64,000 nucleotides of DNA from Kingdonia uniflora. Taxonomy: Eukaryota > Streptophyta > Magnoliopsida > Ranunculales > Circaeasteraceae. The DNA is taken from positions 2,852,001 through 2,916,000 of the forward strand of contig JACGCM010001166.1 in the NCBI GenBank assembly GCA_014058105.1, read 5' to 3'. A model generated the notes under the pieces. That model was not told the origin of the DNA. It ran no database searches and was given only the letters and a program-made list of their open reading frames with translations. Shown here one piece after another: positions 34,690 through 45,689 of the stretch. The first letter of the stretch is position 1. Every line of letters starts with the position of its first letter. The position numbers and the translations under genes were made by a program.

Positions 34690-35671
34690 TTAGATTTGTC
34701 TTATGCTCATCGGAAATTATGAGAATAAATAATAGTTTTTGTCATCTTTACAAAATCTATACTTTGGCAAGCCTCTTCCAAAATCGATACTAAAATTAAC
34801 AAATTGCTAATGGTCCCACCTACTACCCCCTAGCTGCCACCCTATTCTTTAACATTAAATGTTAATAGGTAGTCTAATCTGCTACAGTAATAAAACTACC
34901 AACTCACAAATATTACTCAACAAATGACAAAGTTATGCCAAACCAATTATAAAGATATACACATAAAATAACAGAATTCTCGCATAACAAATGATAAATA
35001 AAGCAGAAAAAAAAAGAAAAACTATCCCACTGGAGTTATTGAGTAGTCTAATCAGTTGCAGTAATCAGAACAGTAATAAGAGATATGATTCCCCCTAAAT
35101 ACACTACCAACCTTAAAAAAATCAAAGTTTCTTCTTCTTATTCTTCTTCTTCTTCAACAACAAAGCTGCTACAAAAATCTAAGCACGTTCTCCTTGATAT
35201 AATATTTATCTCCTTCATGTGCCAAGTCTTCCAACTATCGTTCTGCATTCGATAAAGTCCTCACACAGAGGTTATTGGGAGGAAAAGATCGTTGCTATCA
35301 TATGTTATTATCATTGCCAAAGACCGTTATTATCCTTCTCTCCGACCGTTAAAATAATCGTTTCAGTAAATATAATTTATAACTTTGTATCCATCATATC
35401 TAACTGTGTATCCGCATCACGATTTGTCCCATTTGTCTTAAGAAAAGATGTTATGCAAGATGATACAATTCGTACATAATCATTTTTCTTCGACTTTTTA
35501 ATCATCTGTCTTCTGCTACTATATCACCGAAATTGTTCATTAATATCATTTATTTCAGGATTCCTATCTTTTGTTTTAGGGATTGATAGAGTTCAGTTTT
35601 ATATCATTTTTCTCATTTGTTTTTTGAAACTTTATCACCAGATTTGTTTATTTATATCATTTGCTTCAGGG

Positions 35672-38600
35672 ATGAATGGAGTTCAGCTTTATACTATTGT
35701 TCATTTTGGTGGGGATATCGTACGTCCAAAGATTAGATCAATCGTTAATTATGTTGAAGGAAGTACGAAACTTACCTTACTAAGAGAGCACTCCTCATAC
35801 AAAGATTTCGTTATACTCCTTAAAGAAACAAGTGAAATCTGTCGTGAGGACAGTAAGATGTACAACTTCGTCCATGGTTGTGCATGCGCAATTTCATCAG
35901 TCCAAAACTTTACCGCAATGATCAATATGCATAAAACCAATCCCGACACCCCCTTTCACATATGGATTGTTAATGACCTTAGGATACCTTCCCAGAACTC
36001 CCAGAACTTTATTTCTAATTTATGTTCTTCGGGTAAAGGGCTGCCCACCACCAAAGATACTGGTTCAGGTAGAGGCTTGTCCACCACCAAAGCGGGGGGA
36101 CCTTTGCGGCATAACTCATTTCCTGATCCTGAACCAGAATACAGGGGTTACCCTAAAATAAATTGTAGAGGGCTTGATCCACGCAGGTTTGGACCTTTTG
36201 TAGATGATAAAAATGATTCTTTCAAAACTAATGTTCCTCCCTCAAATGAACCTAGTATTCCACAATCAAATGTTCATCTCTTAAATGAACCTGTGTTAAC
36301 TAATGTTCCTCAATCAAATGAACCTTTTCAAACTATCCCAACTAATGTTCCCCTCTCAAATGAACCTTATATTCTACAATCAAGTATTTATCTCTCAAAT
36401 GAACCTGTGTTAACTAATGTTCCTCCTTCAAATGAACCTATGTTAACTAATATTCCTCTTTCAATTGAACCCGAACCTATCATTGGACAAACTGAAACTT
36501 TAGGTAAGTTCACAGAATTTGTCATTTATGTGCTCTGTTTTATCATTTCTTATTCAATTTCTATTATGCTAAGTAGAATATTTCTTATTTGTTCAGCTGA
36601 GTTTCGGTTTGAGCCACAGTCCGAACAGGAAAAAGATCTCCAAGATTTTTGGTTTAAATCTGTTGCATACACGGAGGATCCCTATAACTTAAGTAAAGAG
36701 TTTAACATTGGAGATCTATATCGAGATAGGATTGAACTCAAGAACCACATAAGAGCTTATGCGGTTGTGAACAAGTTCAATCTCGAACACGTTCTAAGCA
36801 ACGAATATAAAATTGTGGTACGTTACAAAGGTCATAAATGTTTTTGAAGGATCTATGCAACAAGGTTGGTCGGTTTTGCCATATTTAAAGTAAGTACTTA
36901 TTGCTCCGTGCATACTTACATCCGAGTAGAAACTAAAGGTGAGAATGCGTATAAGGCAGCGTCTATTAGATAGGTTGCTTCTATAATCAAGCAAAAACAA
37001 TGAAAAGACCTAAACTACAAACCTTTCAGAATTATTGATGATATGTAAATTCATCACAATATTGATGTAACATACAATCTTGTCTGGCGTGCGAAAGAAA
37101 ATGCCCACGCTGAGGTATCATCACTTTATATGTCATTTGTTCCCCCATACAAGTCATTTGTACAACATTGTTTATCATTTTAACTCATATCATTTGGTCG
37201 ACTCACTGTGTCATTTGTACTTGCCATACAAGTTATTTGTAAAACACTGTTTATCATTTATCTTCTCCACAATTTTATTTGTTCTACGTAATTATTTAAG
37301 ATGCGGGGCAATTTTGAGCACGCATACCAACTACTTACGAGCTACTTTGCGGAAGTGAGGTTGGTTGACCTAGATTTTGTATTTGACATACAAACTATGA
37401 GTTGTAAGGATAAGAGAATCACAAGGTTTTTTGGGTGTTTTGGTCCCTTCAAAAAAACTTATAAACTATTGAGACCAGTTTTTGTGATTGACGAAACTTT
37501 TTTAAAACAGAGATATCGTGGGACCCTATTAATAGCCATCGTCATTGACCCAAGTAATCATATTTTTCTACTTGCATTTTCGATAACAGACTCGGTGACC
37601 ACCGAAAGTTGGACATACTTCCTAGAGATGTTTGGGCTAAATTTTCATGGTTATAACACTAAATTCGTTTTCATCTCTGTCAAGAACCCCAAAATAATTA
37701 ATGTTGTACCCAAGGTGTTTCTATTTGCAATCCATACATTTTGCGCCTTCCGCATATCTAATAATATTAAAACAACCCTCGAAAGTATGAGGATCGCATT
37801 TAGGATGGCAGCAGAGGCCCTAGCCAGCATTGATTTCGATAAATACATTAATGTTATCCAGAATACAGATCCAGTAGGTCTCCAATACATACTAGGTATT
37901 CCCAAGAAAACATGGTCTAATCTATACATTCCAATGAGTAGGTACGTACGTTGTCACTCTGTATTGCTCAACTAATCATTTGCTATATGAACAATAGTTA
38001 TTGTAACTCCATTTACATTCTTATTTGTCATTTTTTTGCCATTATTTATCATCATTTCTTTATTATTCCTTTTACAGTTGTATGATCTCATTTGTCATCT
38101 GTATACGCTCATTTGGCATTTGACTTTTAGGGTTTGTCATTTTTTTAGATACGGAGTCGCTTATACAAATCATGTCAAGAGTTGGAATAACGTTATTTTA
38201 AAAGTAAGAGATCTCCCTATCCATGTGTTTATTGAGGAATTGTGTAGAATCTATTCGAAAATGTCCTACATGTATAGGTAGGAAGCTGGGAAGATTCAAG
38301 CTCGCTTAACACCATGGGCAACGAATCACTGTAAGAGCAGAAAGTTTGTTGCAGATTCACTAACCTGCAGGGTTCGTACATAACGTCACCATTTTCAGAT
38401 GACTAGTTATGGCAGAACCGATTATGTAAATATTGAAGATGGTATTTTCTCTTGTCGTTGGTGGCAAGCGATGGGTATACCTTGTGAACACGGAGTACGC
38501 GCTCTAGATTTTGCTAATGTTGACCCAACTACATGTGTCTCTGAGTACTATACAAATAATACATACAAGGCTGTTTATGAACCTATATGGATTCCTATAA

Positions 38601-38781
38601 GAGGAATTGAGCAGTGGAAAATTTTAAAAACTGATCTACATGTTCGTGCTCCTATTCCAACAGTTCGAGCCGGTCGTCCTCGTGCGCAAAGGAAAAGAAG
38701 TGAAAAAAATGCCTCGTCTTGTTACCAAGCTAAGATTTTGCAGCAAGTGTTGAAAAAATGGACACAATCGTCGTTCTTGTA
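35672..38781 (+). pseudogene. MULE-2 transposase
   Basis: Starts MNGVQLYTIVHFGGDIVRP after an acceptor-like ttgcttcag; this is the PB1-like N-terminus of MULE proteins. A Pro/Asn-rich region has about six TNVPxSNEP repeats (36226-36480). After an intron (about 36505-36597) the DNA-binding part follows (RDRIELKNHIRAYAVVNKF), then SIIKQKQ and FRIIDDM. After a second intron comes the DDE region (RPVFVIDETFLKQRYRGTLL, NVVPKVFLFAIHTFC), then a third intron and a SWIM-like finger (CRWWQAMGIPCEHG) with VRAGRPRAQRKRSEKN. The second catalytic Asp position is Val (ISVKNPK, codon 37679-37681), the first SWIM Cys is lost, and there are stops, so it is inactive. Confidence 0.88.
37090..37298 (+). repeat. 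TCATTTGT motifs in a MULE-2 transposase intron
   Basis: Between the exons ending KENAHAE and beginning MRGNFEHAY, the intron has at least four (t)catttgt copies plus variants (catttgg, ttatttgt, atcattta). The third intron (about 37942-38148) has the same pattern (tcatttgtcat, catttggcattt). The flanking exons lack it. Confidence 0.8.
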
Positions 38782-38869
38782 AGCTTCTGCCAATCCCATC
38801 CGATGATAATACACCCCCGACAATGGCACTGTTTTTTATGATGAGCATTGAGCCACTTGTCATCCCAGA

Positions 38870-39340
38870 TGAAGATGTTGTAATCAGTTTGCACTGATGA
38901 TTTTGGGTACTCTATGTATCATTTATTTGTATGATCTTTATCGTCAGTGTTTGAAAATTCATCATTTGTCTAAATGCAACTGGCATTTGTAAGAAAATAA
39001 ATTCTCATTTTTCTATTTCCATTGTATAATTATTTAGCGCCGAACTGTCATTTGTTCATGGAGAATATATCATTAGTTTGTTTGTATGATCTCATTGTTT
39101 GCTTCTGAAGTGTCATTTATGGATGAATACTTTCTTATTTGTTTGTTTCCATGATATCATTGTTGAACTATCATTTATTCTCAAAGATTTCCCATTTGTT
39201 GGTTTCTATTATATTATTGTGCGCCAAGAATTTTTCATTGCCTGTTGAATATTTATCTTCAATTTTGTTAAGTTCGTCATTAAACTTGGCCCCCCTATAT
39301 CATCATTATTTTCTTACAGAACTGTGATTGCTTTGTTTGC
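38870..39340 (+). repeat. TCATTTGT motif cluster downstream of MULE-2 transposase
   Basis: Repeated atcatttgtc, ctggcatttgt, gtcatttgttc, tatcatttattc and cccatttgttgg phrases in the spacer between the transposase and the coiled-coil gene. No gene. Confidence 0.75.
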
Positions 39341-39492
39341 CACATACCAAGCGGAAACCACTACTTAACAAAAAAAAGCAAACGAAATAGCACCAAACAA
39401 AACATATTTTCATTCATACAAAGGCAAAGTACTAGTTACCACAACAAATGAACAAACGAAATACCAAAAAAAAAAAATGTTCACAACTTCTC

Positions 39493-39892
39493 CTAATCAC
39501 GTTCCGCGCATTCCAGATCGCACTCCAATGGCTGGATCTTCCACTCAAGACAACTAATCTTAGAAGCCGACTCTTCGCACAGTTTCTTGTACTCATCCCG
39601 GTCTAACATTACGGCGCAGGGCTAATCTTCCAAGAAGCGCATATGGAACTTGAACTCTTTAAATAATTTATCTCTCTTTGCTATAGTTTGATGCAGTTCA
39701 TCTTGGATATAATCGAACGCTCCTAATTTCTCCCTGAAGTCTTCATAATGTTCTTTCAGCATTTGTACTTTCTCACCGGAGACATCCTTCTCCATTAGGC
39801 ATAGTCTATTCAGTTTGTAGAGACGTTGGTCACGCTGATCTTCCTGCATCCCTACCGACTCAAACCAATCGTATGGAGTGTTCAAAGAGACA
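39493..39892 (-). pseudogene. Coiled-coil protein B (MULE-2)
   Basis: The minus-strand protein reads TPYDWFESVGMQEDQRDQRL, CLMEKDVSGEKVQMLKEHYE, REKLGAFDYIQDELHQTI and HMRFLED, ending CDLECAERD and TAG. It is highly charged, with heptad-like Leu/Ile spacing, so a long coiled coil is likely. It is clearly homologous to gene A at 40461-40883, indicating a tandem duplication. The likely start codon is mutated (ATA where the paralogue has ATG), there is a TGA just downstream, and another stop follows at about 39621. No known family recognised. Confidence 0.65.
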
Positions 39893-40460
39893 TGGCTAAC
39901 TCGAGTGGAGTGCGATATTTTTCTTCAGAAGTTGAAAAGACTTTAGGGTTTAGGGTTTGAATAGTTGAAGAGTAGAGAATAGTTTATTTGAACTTAAAAC
40001 TTTTATAAGGGGAGTTGAATCCATTGGGAAGAGTAGGGAATGGGGTAAAAGTTATTATTATTTGGTTCGGCGCCGTCGTTTCTTGTTCTACACGAAAGTG
40101 ATATGAGTATTTAAACTGAGTTGTCTAATCAATTATCATTACTTGTCACATCAATTTGTCATATGTTGAAGATAATTTTGCATTTGTTGTTACGTTAAAT
40201 ATCATTATATCTTTCCAGACCTGTCATTTTTTAACCATAATTTATTATTTCTTTGTTCAAATGTTATCACCTATTTTGTTAAGTTCAACATTTATCTACC
40301 ATTGTTGATGGAGTCTTTATCATTGGTTCGGTTCCCTTATATCATTTATATCCGATAGATCTTCCCTAGCGAAAAACCGAAATGAAACAATACAAATGTT
40401 TATACAAAAGAAACATCCGAACAATAATAACAACAACAAAACTAGAAACAACCCAAATGT

Positions 40461-40883
40461 TCACAACTCCTCACTTGAGGAATTCTGGTCACGTTCCATA
40501 ATCATGATCTTCTGCTCGAGATGGTTAATTTTACAAGCTAACTCATCCCACAATTTCTTGTGCTCATCTCGGTCCAACTTTAGGGCGCACAGCTGATCTT
40601 CCAAGAAGTGGATATGGAACTTGAACCCTTCAAAACGCTCTCTTTTCTTTTTTATAATTTTATCCAGTTCTTCATCCATTTCATCGAGTTCTCCTAATTT
40701 CTCCTTAAACTCTTCGTAATGCTCTTTCAGCAGTTGCACCTTCTCACCGGTGACATCCTTCTCCATTAGGCAAATACTATTTAACATGAATTGACGCTCG
40801 TCAACCTGATCTTCCTCAATCCCTACCGCCTCAAGCCAATCTTGAGGGGTACGGCTAAATCAAGGGGAGTAGGAGTACGACAT
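40461..40883 (-). pseudogene. Coiled-coil protein A (MULE-2)
   Basis: Starts MSYSYSP, TGA stop, then FSRTPQDWLEAVGIEEDQ, ICLMEKDVTGEKVQLLKEHY, EFKEKLGELDEMDEELDKII, HIHFLEDQLCALKLDRDEHK and a tail IMERDQNSSSEEL. From the Met at 40787 it is open for 108 codons. Heptad-like pattern with no other domain. It matches gene B over its whole length. It may be a structural partner of MULE-2 proteins, but the role is unknown. Confidence 0.7.
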
Positions 40884-41273
40884 TTCTTGAGAAGTCTTAA
40901 AGAGTTGAGGGTAAGAGCTTTAGTTTAGGGGATTTTTTTCTCGTTTTTTATACTAGGGAGAATTAAGACTTTGAATAACGCGTAGCAAGGTTTAGGGCTT
41001 ATTGTTTAGAGTAGCGGGAATCACGTGAATGTTTTGGTTAAATATCTTGTTGTAAACCTAATCAAAGTTGACTTTTAGAATGACTTATCATATCTTTTGT
41101 AAAGGCAAGAATCTGTCGGCTTTAAAAAGGGAGATATGATATTTGCTGTGACCAAGGGTATCATCGTGATGTGCCAATTTTCATTTCTTTATAAATAGCT
41201 TGTCATAACCCTATGCTACACAACCTGTACACTTGCTTCCAGTTCTGAAGCATTACAAGCTTCCCTACCAGAG

Positions 41274-41696
41274 ATGCATTCCCTTATTTGCTGGTGCCGT
41301 GAAAATTATGATCTTCATCTCTCACGTACAAGCCACAACCCTAACCGCTAGTTCTGTCAATGTGCTTGCAAAATTAGTGGGCGCGGCTTATGGGCGTGGG
41401 TAGATGAGGTGAAAAGGTGCGATTGTGGTCTTATTTACTGAGTCTCTAAACTGCCCGGTAGGAGATTCTACCATTGTCAGTTCAAGACTTGGTTTCGAGA
41501 ATCTTCTACGTCCGATGATTCTAAAAGGCCGCAGTCATCAACGGCGGAAGACGTCATAAATTTTGGCCATGAGAGCAATCAGAACCTCGACACTATTATA
41601 TCTGAAACTTACACTCAACTAAGGATCTCGGAGGTCAGAACGGAGATGCTGCAAGAATTTTTGTCCAAGTTAAAATCTTTAGATCTTAACAAGTAG
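41274..41696 (+). pseudogene. Double GRF zinc-finger protein (MULE-2)
   Basis: Starts MHSLICWCRENYDLHLSRTS. The first GRF-like finger (CWC, NPNR, stop, FCQCACK, AWVDEVK) is followed by a second (CDCGLIY, stop, LPGRRFYHCQFKTWF). A linker with SSTSDDSKRPQSST leads to a helical end (RTEMLQEFLSKLKSLDLNK). The tail is like that of the Harbinger-2 GRF protein, which ends LQSITEDLARINLNK. Two in-frame stops. Single-stranded nucleic-acid binding is an inference from GRF domains elsewhere. Confidence 0.75.
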
Positions 41697-42123
41697 ATAA
41701 ATATGTAAGAGTGAAGTGTAATATGCCTTATCTTTAGTGACGTTAATTTATGGTATTAGAATGTTAAGCTCATAAGGATCAAATGCTAAATCATATATAG
41801 AAAATGACAACATAATAATAATACCATACAATTTATGGATTATACATGACAAAAGCCATAAAATAAATGATAAATCGCATATTGCTGGATGACATATAAT
41901 TCATTAATTAACAAATACATTTCCAATGTTCCTTCATCATTTCCAATGGGTTTCGTCGGCATTAAGTACAACTGTGTTGAATTAATTCTGACATTAGGAT
42001 TTGACTCAGTATTAAATACTGTTGTGGTTTGCAGTGCTATGGTATAAATATTGATGTGGTTTATTTGACAAGTACTTCTTTATTCCTTATTTAATCTTTC
42101 TCGGCAAGTACACTGTGAAGAAG

Positions 42124-42306
42124 ATGGTGACCACCAGACGCAAAGCATACGAGACTAAGATTCTTGCCAAGATGCAAGAGCTGCGACTTCGATACTTTGG
42201 GACCCAGTCCCTTAAACTTCTTACTCCCATTCCAGTGCGTTTTACCTTCTATGGGATGACGTATGAACAGGTGGAAGAGGCGAACGACGATTATTATCAA
42301 ATGTAA
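42124..42306 (+). CDS. Short MVxTR protein (MULE-2)
   Basis: Sixty-codon frame MVTTRRKAYETKILAKMQEL, then RLRYFGTQSLKLL and a C-terminus ANDDYYQM. A similar short protein starts MVKTRSQSHREAASRCIKQL and contains LRNFGSVNL in MULE-3 (48182-48352). Shared features: the MVxTR start, a helix of about 20 residues, L-R-x-F-G, then a Pro-containing loop. Sharing across two elements supports it as a real gene. No known domain; the basic N-terminus could bind nucleic acid. Confidence 0.5.
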   Translation: MVTTRRKAYETKILAKMQELRLRYFGTQSLKLLTPIPVRFTFYGMTYEQVEEANDDYYQM

Positions 42307-42599
42307 CAGTTTCACTATATGGTAACGTCGGAGTAGGGGAAGAAAATTGGTCTGCGTCTTCTGGCAGAGGATGCTGTTATAGTGGCGGATAAAGCAACTG
42401 GAAAGCGTCCAATGATGTCTAGTTGATACCCTGAGTAGGATCAGAGGAGGAGACGGTGATGGTGGTAGGGGAGACCGACCACCACTATCACCTCCGAGTG
42501 CATAAACTGATATAAATTGATGTAATATAAATTTAAAGTTGTACAATATTCGAGCTAATGAAAGTTTCTTACTTTTTCTGTGCCCAATGAGTTCTGGGA

Positions 42600-42950
42600 A
42601 AGTACCCTAAGTTATACACAAGTAATATCATTAATTTATATAATCTTTCTCATTTGTTATATCTTCTTTGTCATTCGTATAGTACATATTTGTTAGATTG
42701 GCTAGTCTGTATAGCTGGATTATTATTATTTTTTCACTTCTTATGTATGATTTGGTATTTGTTATTATCGATTTGTCATTTGTTCCGTATGATATGACAT
42801 TTGTTATACTCGATTTTTCATTTGCAATATATGATTTGGCATTTGTTAAAAGAGATTTGTTGACTATAATTTGTCATTTGTTAATTATGATTTGACCTTT
42901 TGAATTCAGGATCTTTAATTTTTTATATCTGATTTGGCATTTGTTGTCAA
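42600..42950 (+). repeat. TCATTTGT array, MULE-2
   Basis: Alternating phrases gatttgtcatttgtt, atgatttggcatttgtta and atatgacatttgttat recur every 20-50 bp. The apparent long open frame across it is a product of the repeat. The spacing is irregular, so it is not a simple satellite. Confidence 0.85.
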
Positions 42951-42954
42951 AGAT

Positions 42955-43315
42955 TATGGCTAGGTGTCTGAAGTGGTTACTTGGAGAAGAGAGGGAGAGA
43001 CCATCGATTGACATTTGTCAGTTTGAAAACTTAAAAACTTGTAATACCAAGTCTTAAAACTCTAACCTCTCCATCTTCCTCAATCATTTTTCTCTCTCTC
43101 TCTCAAGTCTCAAGACTCTCAACAATGTCGAATTTCCTTCAATTAAATCCCCCAACAACGAACTATAGTGATAGTGATGAGGGGGAGTAACCAACCGACT
43201 ATATTTCAGACGAATGTCCTGAAGAGGACTTCGATGTCGAGGAAGATCGGAAGTCGTTGGAGGATGGTGGTGATGTTGATGAGGAAGATGATGATGGCAA
43301 TGGTGATGATAATGG

Positions 43316-43351
<36 letters not shown>

Positions 43352-43627
43352 CGATGATGATGTGGATGATGAAGATGATGAACCTCCTCCTCAGAAGAGG
43401 AGGAGGAGGTTGTATTAGGTTATTTTAGTTTTGGCTTTTTTGAGGGAAATTGGTTGGAAAGAAGCCTTGAAAGATACATTTTTTGAGGGCTTGTTTTGGG
43501 GTTTTTATAATGATGAATATTGATGAATGTTGAATATAAATTATTTAGTTTTGAATCTTTTGATTGTTGATGTTGAATGTTGAATCTTTACGTGGTCATT
43601 ATTTCGGGTCTAAAAGATAATTAACCC
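42955..43627. mobile_element. Fragment of a second MULE-1-type element nested in MULE-2
   Basis: Matches, in reverse orientation, the left 880 bp of MULE-1 (16109-17000): the gene for the acidic protein, the upstream text ggctaggtgtctgaagtgg and the terminal motif ending aagataattaaccc at 43627. Only one terminal repeat is recognisable. TCATTTGT arrays lie on both sides, so it inserted into MULE-2 spacer DNA. Confidence 0.8.
43125..43418 (+). pseudogene. Small acidic protein, second copy
   Basis: MSNFLQLNPPTTNYSDSDEG, a TAA stop, then PTDYISDECPEEDFDVEEDR and a long Asp run from a (GAT)n expansion (about 43315-43362). It ends DDEPPPQKRRRRLY and TAG. It is the homologue of 16603-16800 and shows the basic tail that copy lacks. 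The polyaspartate run is longer than in the other copy, so it has grown by microsatellite slippage. Function unknown. Confidence 0.7.
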
Positions 43628-43629
43628 TT

Positions 43630-44550
43630 AATCAGAGATTTGTCATTTCATATATATGGCTAGTCTCTATAGTTGAATTATTATTAATTTTTCATTTCTT
43701 ATGTAAAATTTGGAATTTGTTATCATTGATTTGTCATTTGTTATGTATGATTTGGCATTTGTTATCTGATATTAGTCATTTGTTATCTATGATGTATCAT
43801 TCGTTATATATTATTTGTTTTATAGATTTGTCATTTGTAATAAATGATTTGGCATTTGTTATAAATAATTTATCATTTGTAAGGGCATCTCTAATATATT
43901 ACACTTTTCACATAATTATGCAGAAAACCATACTTGGAGAGTGGTATGTTCATGCTACTTTTGTGGCTCCACTGTAAATATTTCTTCTCTCCTTTTCTTT
44001 TTTCTCTCTAATAAAGGAATATTGTGGGTCCCAATTTTGAATACAAATCTTCTCTCTCACATAAAAATTTGGCGAGAAATTTATTATCAATTATTTGTCA
44101 ATTGTTGGCCTATATTTGTCATTTGTTACCAATGATTTGTTATTTGTTACCAATGATTTATCATTTGTTAACTATCTATGGTCTATTTGGTTCTTTGAAC
44201 ATTTGTATTATGTTTGAATGATAGTAGACTTCATTTGAACTCAAAAAAATTAGGTATCAATAATTTGTCATTTGTTGGCCTATATTTGTCATTTGTTACC
44301 AATGATTTGTCATTTGTTAACTATCTATGGCCTATTTGGTTCTTTGAGCATTTGTATTATGTTTATATTATAGTAGTCTTTATTTGAACTCAAAAAAATT
44401 AGTTATCAATAATTTGTCATTTGTTAACTATCTGTGGTTTATTTGGTTCTTTAAACATTTGTATTATGTTTACAAATGATACAAACACAATACAAAGGTT
44501 CTTTGACCATTTGTATTGTGTTTTTTGAACATTTGGTTCTTTGAACAGTA
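43630..44550 (+). repeat. TCATTTGT array with about 125-bp duplicated blocks
   Basis: Continues the array interrupted by the nested fragment: catttgttatctatgat, gatttgtcatttgt and similar. From about 44090 a block (aatttgtcatttgttggcct, accaatgatttgtcatttgt, ctatctatgg, ttggttctttgaacatttgt) is repeated at about 44090-44225, 44260-44370 and 44405-44470. No gene. Confidence 0.85.
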
Positions 44551-45619
44551 CAAATGATCATGCTGCATGTCAGTCTCAGAGGGCTTCATAGCAATTACTA
44601 GCAAATTGGGGTTAGCAAAAAACTTTTTAAACGTCACAATTTGGCGACGCTTAAAGGATGTCATCCTCCATCCCTGTAGCTTAGGGAACAAATGTATGGA
44701 TTCCTCAATTCTTGGAAACTTCAGGCTAGGAATAGAAAGGAAAGTTCATATCATCAACAGTCAAGTACATCCGTCAAGTGATAAAGCTTTATCCGATTTT
44801 TTACCAGCAGCCGATCGATATTTGTAAAACTCTACTATTTACCTCCACAATAAATTATAGACTTGCTCACCCCAGGGGAATATGTTGAACTGCTGTAGAT
44901 CATCTACCAGATCAACATACTTTACCCAAACGTTTCTCCCCTTGTTTGAGAGGAGAAAGGATAGTATAATTTTTAACAAATTTAATCGAAGAACATCTTT
45001 TGCAAAACGAAATAACACAATGTAATGATAAGAACCTTATCCAAAAATGGCGAATACAATATAAATATTAGGGGGGTGAGAAATACAATGAAGGACGATG
45101 ATCAAGAATACAACACAAATGACAAATTAGAGCTTTGCCCTGATGTCTTTCCAATTTCGCCTGTTTTAAAGCATCATAAATTTCCTTCAACCCATATGTA
45201 TTCTTTTTCTTGGAGAATCGCTTCATTCTAAAAAATTTCATATGCTCAGGATCAACAAATAAGAATTCATTTACAATAGGCGAGACACGTAGCCCTAAAA
45301 TCAGGCAAACATAAATGGGCTTCATCTAAATTATCGTCTCCCCAAATTAGAACTTTATATCACCGAGATGACGATCAAATATTTCCACAACCAACGTCGA
45401 CATTATCGTTATTGGATCAATCAGCAGTAAGGGTGCAAAGCAGGTAGCACGAAGATCATCCATCTCCTCTTCAGGCAGAGCTGCAAATATTTTGTGAAGT
45501 CCAAAACTCGTACACCGAGAGGTATAATTTTAAGCATTTGAGGTGCCCTTCTTGGCTCTGCCCTCCTGTGTTTGGTTCTCCTCGTCAACTTGTTTATTCA
45601 CTTCTTTATCAGACTTCAT
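44470..45619 (-). pseudogene. DUF1985-like gene of MULE-2
   Basis: Starts MKSDKEVNKQVDEENQTQEG. Then CTSFGLHKIFAALPEEEMDD, LRATCFAPLLLIDPITIMST, stop-containing FDRHLGDIKF, then MKPIYVCLILGLRVSPIVNE, FLFVDPEHMKFFRMKRFSKK, KNTYGLKEIYDALKQAKLER; further down SFLLSNKGRNVWVKYVDLVD and WRMTSFKRRQIV, FFANPNLLVIAMKPSE. This is the layout of the DUF1985 domain found in plant genes linked to MULEs, often fused to Ulp1 proteases. I see no Ulp1 part here. Several stops and probable introns. Confidence 0.7.
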
Positions 45620-45689
45620 TGTGGAAGAAGAAGAAAAAATAGATTTTGATCAAACACCTGGTAGGCAGTAGTCATACTGATGATTTTCC

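Noticed and set aside
42698..44221. Several open frames over the TCATTTGT arrays encoding hydrophobic peptides
   Set aside because: They are translations of the short repeat (LICHLL, FVIIDLSFV patterns), not conserved proteins.
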